Below are positions 60,794 through 64,000 of a stretch of 64,000 nt of DNA, piece after piece. The DNA comes from Conus ventricosus (taxonomy: Eukaryota > Mollusca > Gastropoda > Neogastropoda > Conidae), in assembly GCA_018398815.1 (NCBI GenBank), contig CM031601.1, forward strand, positions 23,951,345 through 24,015,344. The letters are read 5' to 3'. The position numbers were made by a program, and so were the translations under genes. The notes under the pieces were generated by a model. That model saw only the letters and a list, made by a program, of their open reading frames with translations. It was not told where the DNA came from and ran no database searches. Numbering within the stretch: position 1 is the first letter of the stretch; the number at the start of each line of letters is the position of its first letter.

Positions 60794-61062
60794 CCTGACA
60801 GTTCCCCACTGGCTGTCTGTTCACACACACGTTGCCTCTAATGGCATCCTGACAGTTCCCCACTGGCTGTCTGTTCACACACACGTTGCCTCTAATGACA
60901 TCCTGACAGTTCCCCACTGGCTGTCTGTTCACACACACGTTGCCTCTAATGGCATCCTGACAGTTCCCCACTGGCTGTCTGTTCACACACACACTTTGCC
61001 TCTAATGACATCCTGACAGTTCCCCACTGGCTGTCTGTTTCACACACACTTTGTCTCTAATG
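60794..61062 (-). repeat. 54-bp minisatellite, five copies, open on the minus strand
   Basis: CCTGACAGTTCCCCACTGGC recurs at 60794, 60848, 60902, 60956 and 61012. The 54-bp period equals 18 codons. The minus strand reads four in-frame repeats of NVCVNRQPVGNCQDAIRG with two Cys each, ending at a stop near 60747. The fifth copy has extra bases that break the frame. Only A/V and D/E-type substitutions are seen between readable copies. Whether it is translated is unknown. Confidence 0.9.
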
Positions 61063-61267
61063 GCGTCGAACTGTTAACTTTAAAGCACACACACGCTGGT
61101 GGTTCGCCCGTGGACAAAGGCTGTGCGCAGACAGTAGGCCGCCCTCGTTGAACAGTGCACAAAAAGAAGCTAGCCTATATGGTAACCTGGGAGGCGGGCC
61201 GAGGCAACTGAACACTGATCTTGCCTGAACGTAGTTAGTGACCTGCACGAGTGAACGCGGCTCCAAC

Positions 61268-61415
61268 AGATCAGTTTCAGTTTCATCAAGGAGGTGTCAC
61301 TGCGTGCGAACTAGTCCTCTACACCACCTCCGTAAAGTTTTGAGACCACACCACGCATGATTTGAAGCTGATGGATAAATGAATCAATAACTAAGATGAG
61401 AGAATTTAAGAAGAG
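61268..61415 (+). mobile_element. SINE copy 2
   Basis: CAGATCAGTTTCAGTTTCATCAAGGAGG, given in parts: TTTCAGTTTCATCAAGGAGG, TGTCACTGCGTGCGAACTAG, CTCTACACCACCTCCG, TTTTGAGACCACACCACGCA, GATTTGAAGCTGATGGATAA. It is colinear with copy 1 at 34945-35095, including the GATGGATAAATGAAT and GAGAGAATTTAAGA tail. Confidence 0.77.
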
Positions 61416-62210
61416 GGTCTCGAGCTACGACTTAGCAGATGTCTGACCTACGTATTAGCACAAGGCGCTGGTCAGACCTCGAATACCTACCGACTCCAAC
61501 AGAAAGGAATAGAAGGGAAACGAGGAGAGATAGTGATCTTCTCTCCTCTCTACATCTTTGCCTTGACTGACTGACTGCTTGCTGGTTATCATTCAGTGCA
61601 CGAGCTGCGCACACACCGGAGGACCAATCAGAAGATGTTTCTATTTATAATGCATGGGGAGAAGAATGGTGGCTCGTGAGGCTTCCACGTTTGTCTGATT
61701 ATCATTCATTCTGGCATTGTGTAACTCGACTTTGCGTTACATCATTCGAAAAGAGTACTTGGTAATCTCGTTGTCCCGAAGACAACTTTTTTGACAGCTT
61801 TGCCGGGAAAAAAGTACATTTCTCGACTCCGAGATTCGTACATATACCTACTAATAAACTTGCCTTGTAGTAGCCATAATTTACAGACTGAGCTTGGTTG
61901 GAGAGGAGAACAAGACAGGGAGAATAGTATTTATACCGAATGTGTTACGAAAAGTATTGGTGATGAATTTCATTATATTCTGGAGTATCCTTAAAACGTT
62001 TGATCTTGAAATTCACTGACGACCAGTAAACGTGCACCACACTCCATTGCAAAGTTTGTTTTTGTTGTAATTTTAAGCAAACTGGTAAAAGACAACTTAA
62101 AACAAGCTTTGATAAACGTGGAGGTGTTAATTTGTTCAAGTTATTTTAACAATTTTCGGTGTGTACTGTTTGAATTGCCACAGTTTCCCTTATTGGTAAA
62201 AAGATCGAAG
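61416..62210. other. No gene seen
   Basis: Normal-quality sequence with no recognised gene, RNA or repeat. Confidence 0.45.
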
Positions 62211-62214
62211 AAGA

Positions 62215-64000
62215 AGGTAGAGGAAAAAAATGGAGGGGGGGGCCCCCTAACACAAAACCACCACACACACCACACACACACCACACACCCACACACCCGA
62301 AAAAAACAACTTTAAAACGTGGAAAAAAGGGTGGGGTTAAAAACCCCATAAAAAATAAGTTTTCATTGCACAACAAAAGGGGGTCTATATTGAAAATTTT
62401 CAACCTTTAGTTCTTTTAATTTTGAAAAATTACCATGTGAGTATTTTTTATAGACCAATTCAATCAGAATTGTGTCCTTCTACACCAAAAGAAAGAAAAA
62501 TTAAACTTTTGAATATATGTCGTGCTACAAGTGTCATTTCCGAGAAAAAAAAATTATTCGCGATGGTTATGATCCGGCTCCGCACCCTAAAAATTCCCTC
62601 TCATTTTTTTTCCTTCTGAATTAAAAGCAATTGCAAAAGGGGGAGTAACGACAAATAAAATTGTCTCCCCTTCAGACAGCCATAAAAGTCTTTTTCGCCC
62701 CCAGAACAAAAAACTTTTCCCCTTTGTGCTTTTAAAACCGGGAGACCGCTCTGTGCGTTTTTTTTTTTTTTGCTTAAAAGGGTGTGGAAACACCCTTTCA
62801 GGTGCTCGCCCCTAAAAAATTTTACACGGGCCCAAAATGTTGAGGTTCAATCTTCCCCTTAGTATTTCTTCGTCCCTTCTTCCCTTTTTACAACCCCCCC
62901 CCCTCTCCCCCCTCTCTGCTGTCCGTTTTTCGCTGCCGCTGCGCTGCCCCCCTCCTCCCCCTTCTTCTTCTCTCTTTTTTTTTAGGGTTTATTGTTTTGC
63001 CATTGTTTTCTTTTTCAACTGAAAAAGATGTATTCGGGTGGGAAATTTTATTTGTTAAAATCAAGCGGGTTTGCAATTTTTCCCTTTGTAAATTTTTAAT
63101 TTTTTCCTATTGTCCAGGATGTTTAGTTAAAAGGGTTTCGAAAACTTTTGTTTCCTTTTTGGTTTCAGAAAAACTTTTATTTAGTTCACCCTTTACAAAT
63201 TACTCAAATGTAAATGAAGGGATAAGGGAAATTTTTTTTGGCCGAATCCATGTTATTCTCTCATTTAAAGTGTACATGCAATTGGAGATTTTCGGAGTTT
63301 TTTTTTTGCCGTTGGGTAAACAAGGGGGGCTGGTCCAAACCGTTTTCACTCTTCATTAACCAACGGGAAACCAATAATGTGGGGGGTCCATGGAGTGCAA
63401 TGCTTCCATTTTATTGAGATTTCATTTTGCTCTTTTGCCGAGAGTAGCTTTAAATTTCTACTACACCAGTGGTCTACAACACAACTAAACCTTGAAAACT
63501 GTTGTTGTAGTTAAGATAATGTTAACAAATCTAAGAAAAAAGTCTGGTGTTCGGGAAGGGAGGCTTTTAGGAGAAGAAAAAAGGGTATTATGTGGTGAAG
63601 AAATCGAACAGTAAAACGCTCTTTACTTGGGTTTCACTTTTTATACCATGCTTTTTTGAAACTTGGGATAGAGCACAGGGTAAAAAAGGGCAAGAAAAGC
63701 ACTTTATCTTCGTGCCGTGCTTTTTAAAAAATTGCAAAGAAAGTCGGGGGAGGTATTCTTCAAAATCTTTGATTCCCAAACCCAATAATTTTACTGTATC
63801 GCTAAATAGGGGGTCTGCAAAGTTTGAGCACATTTAGAAATCACTTTTTAAACCCGCAAAAGATTCCTTGGCGTTCCACTTAAAACACCTAAAAAATTGT
63901 ATTTCAGAATTTTAAAAGGCTTCCCTTATAATAATTCAACTGAAAGCATTTAGATATTGGTTTAGATTATAGATTGGGGTGAAAAGATTACCTAAAACCG
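62215..64000. other. Third low-quality block, content unassigned
   Basis: From about 62215 the texture changes to homopolymer-rich sequence like that over the LTR element and the Polinton, and it continues to the window end. By analogy it may be the edge of another multicopy element. No domain could be read. Confidence 0.4.

Overview
The window is eukaryotic, repeat-dominated, non-coding-rich DNA. It has very dense microsatellites, several non-LTR retrotransposon remnants with RNase H domains, a tRNA-type SINE family, a large LTR retrotransposon and a Polinton/Maverick. This mix, and a SINE whose head resembles one I associate with caenogastropod snails, suggests a mollusc, probably a gastropod; that assignment is inference from memory. 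Only one stretch (about 31.99-32.56 kb, minus strand) looks like an ordinary host coding exon, and it carries a PH-like domain.

Layout. 0.2-3.1 kb: two decayed plus-strand LINE fragments of one RNase H-bearing family, plus an ultra-short (about 90-95 bp) TTATC-tailed retroposon whose second copy has a 13-bp target-site duplication. 3.7-3.9 kb: another LINE tail, then a 100-N gap. 4.5-4.9 kb: (CA)n with a third copy of the short retroposon. 5.36-10.05 kb: a seven-unit tandem array, about 669 bp per unit, each unit carrying a type I hammerhead self-cleaving ribozyme (retrozyme-like). 11.4-12.7 kb: direct and inverted copies of an unknown repeat. 13.9-22.9 kb: a minus-strand Ty3/Gypsy-type LTR element with LTRs of about 1.37 kb and the rare domain order protease-integrase-reverse transcriptase-RNase H (Gmr1-like). 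23-42 kb: microsatellite-rich DNA with two minus-strand I-type LINE fragments, the PH-like exon and one SINE. 42.02-58.24 kb: an element of about 16.2 kb with short inverted termini, a protein-primed family B DNA polymerase (minus strand) and a packaging-type ATPase (plus strand), hence a Polinton/Maverick. 58.2-62.2 kb: minisatellites (62 bp x 11; 54 bp x 5, open in one frame) and a second SINE. 62.2-64 kb: unassigned low-quality sequence.

Three blocks (about 12.8-23.07, 42.06-57.6 and 62.2-64 kb) have an abnormal homopolymer-rich texture and dense frameshifts. Two of them lie on large mobile elements, which suggests poorly polished consensus in multicopy DNA rather than true sequence. Domain calls there rest on conserved motifs scattered over several frames, and the coordinates are approximate. 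The strongest biological leads are the hammerhead array, the Gmr1-like domain order, the hairpin-ended Polinton and the ultra-short retroposon.
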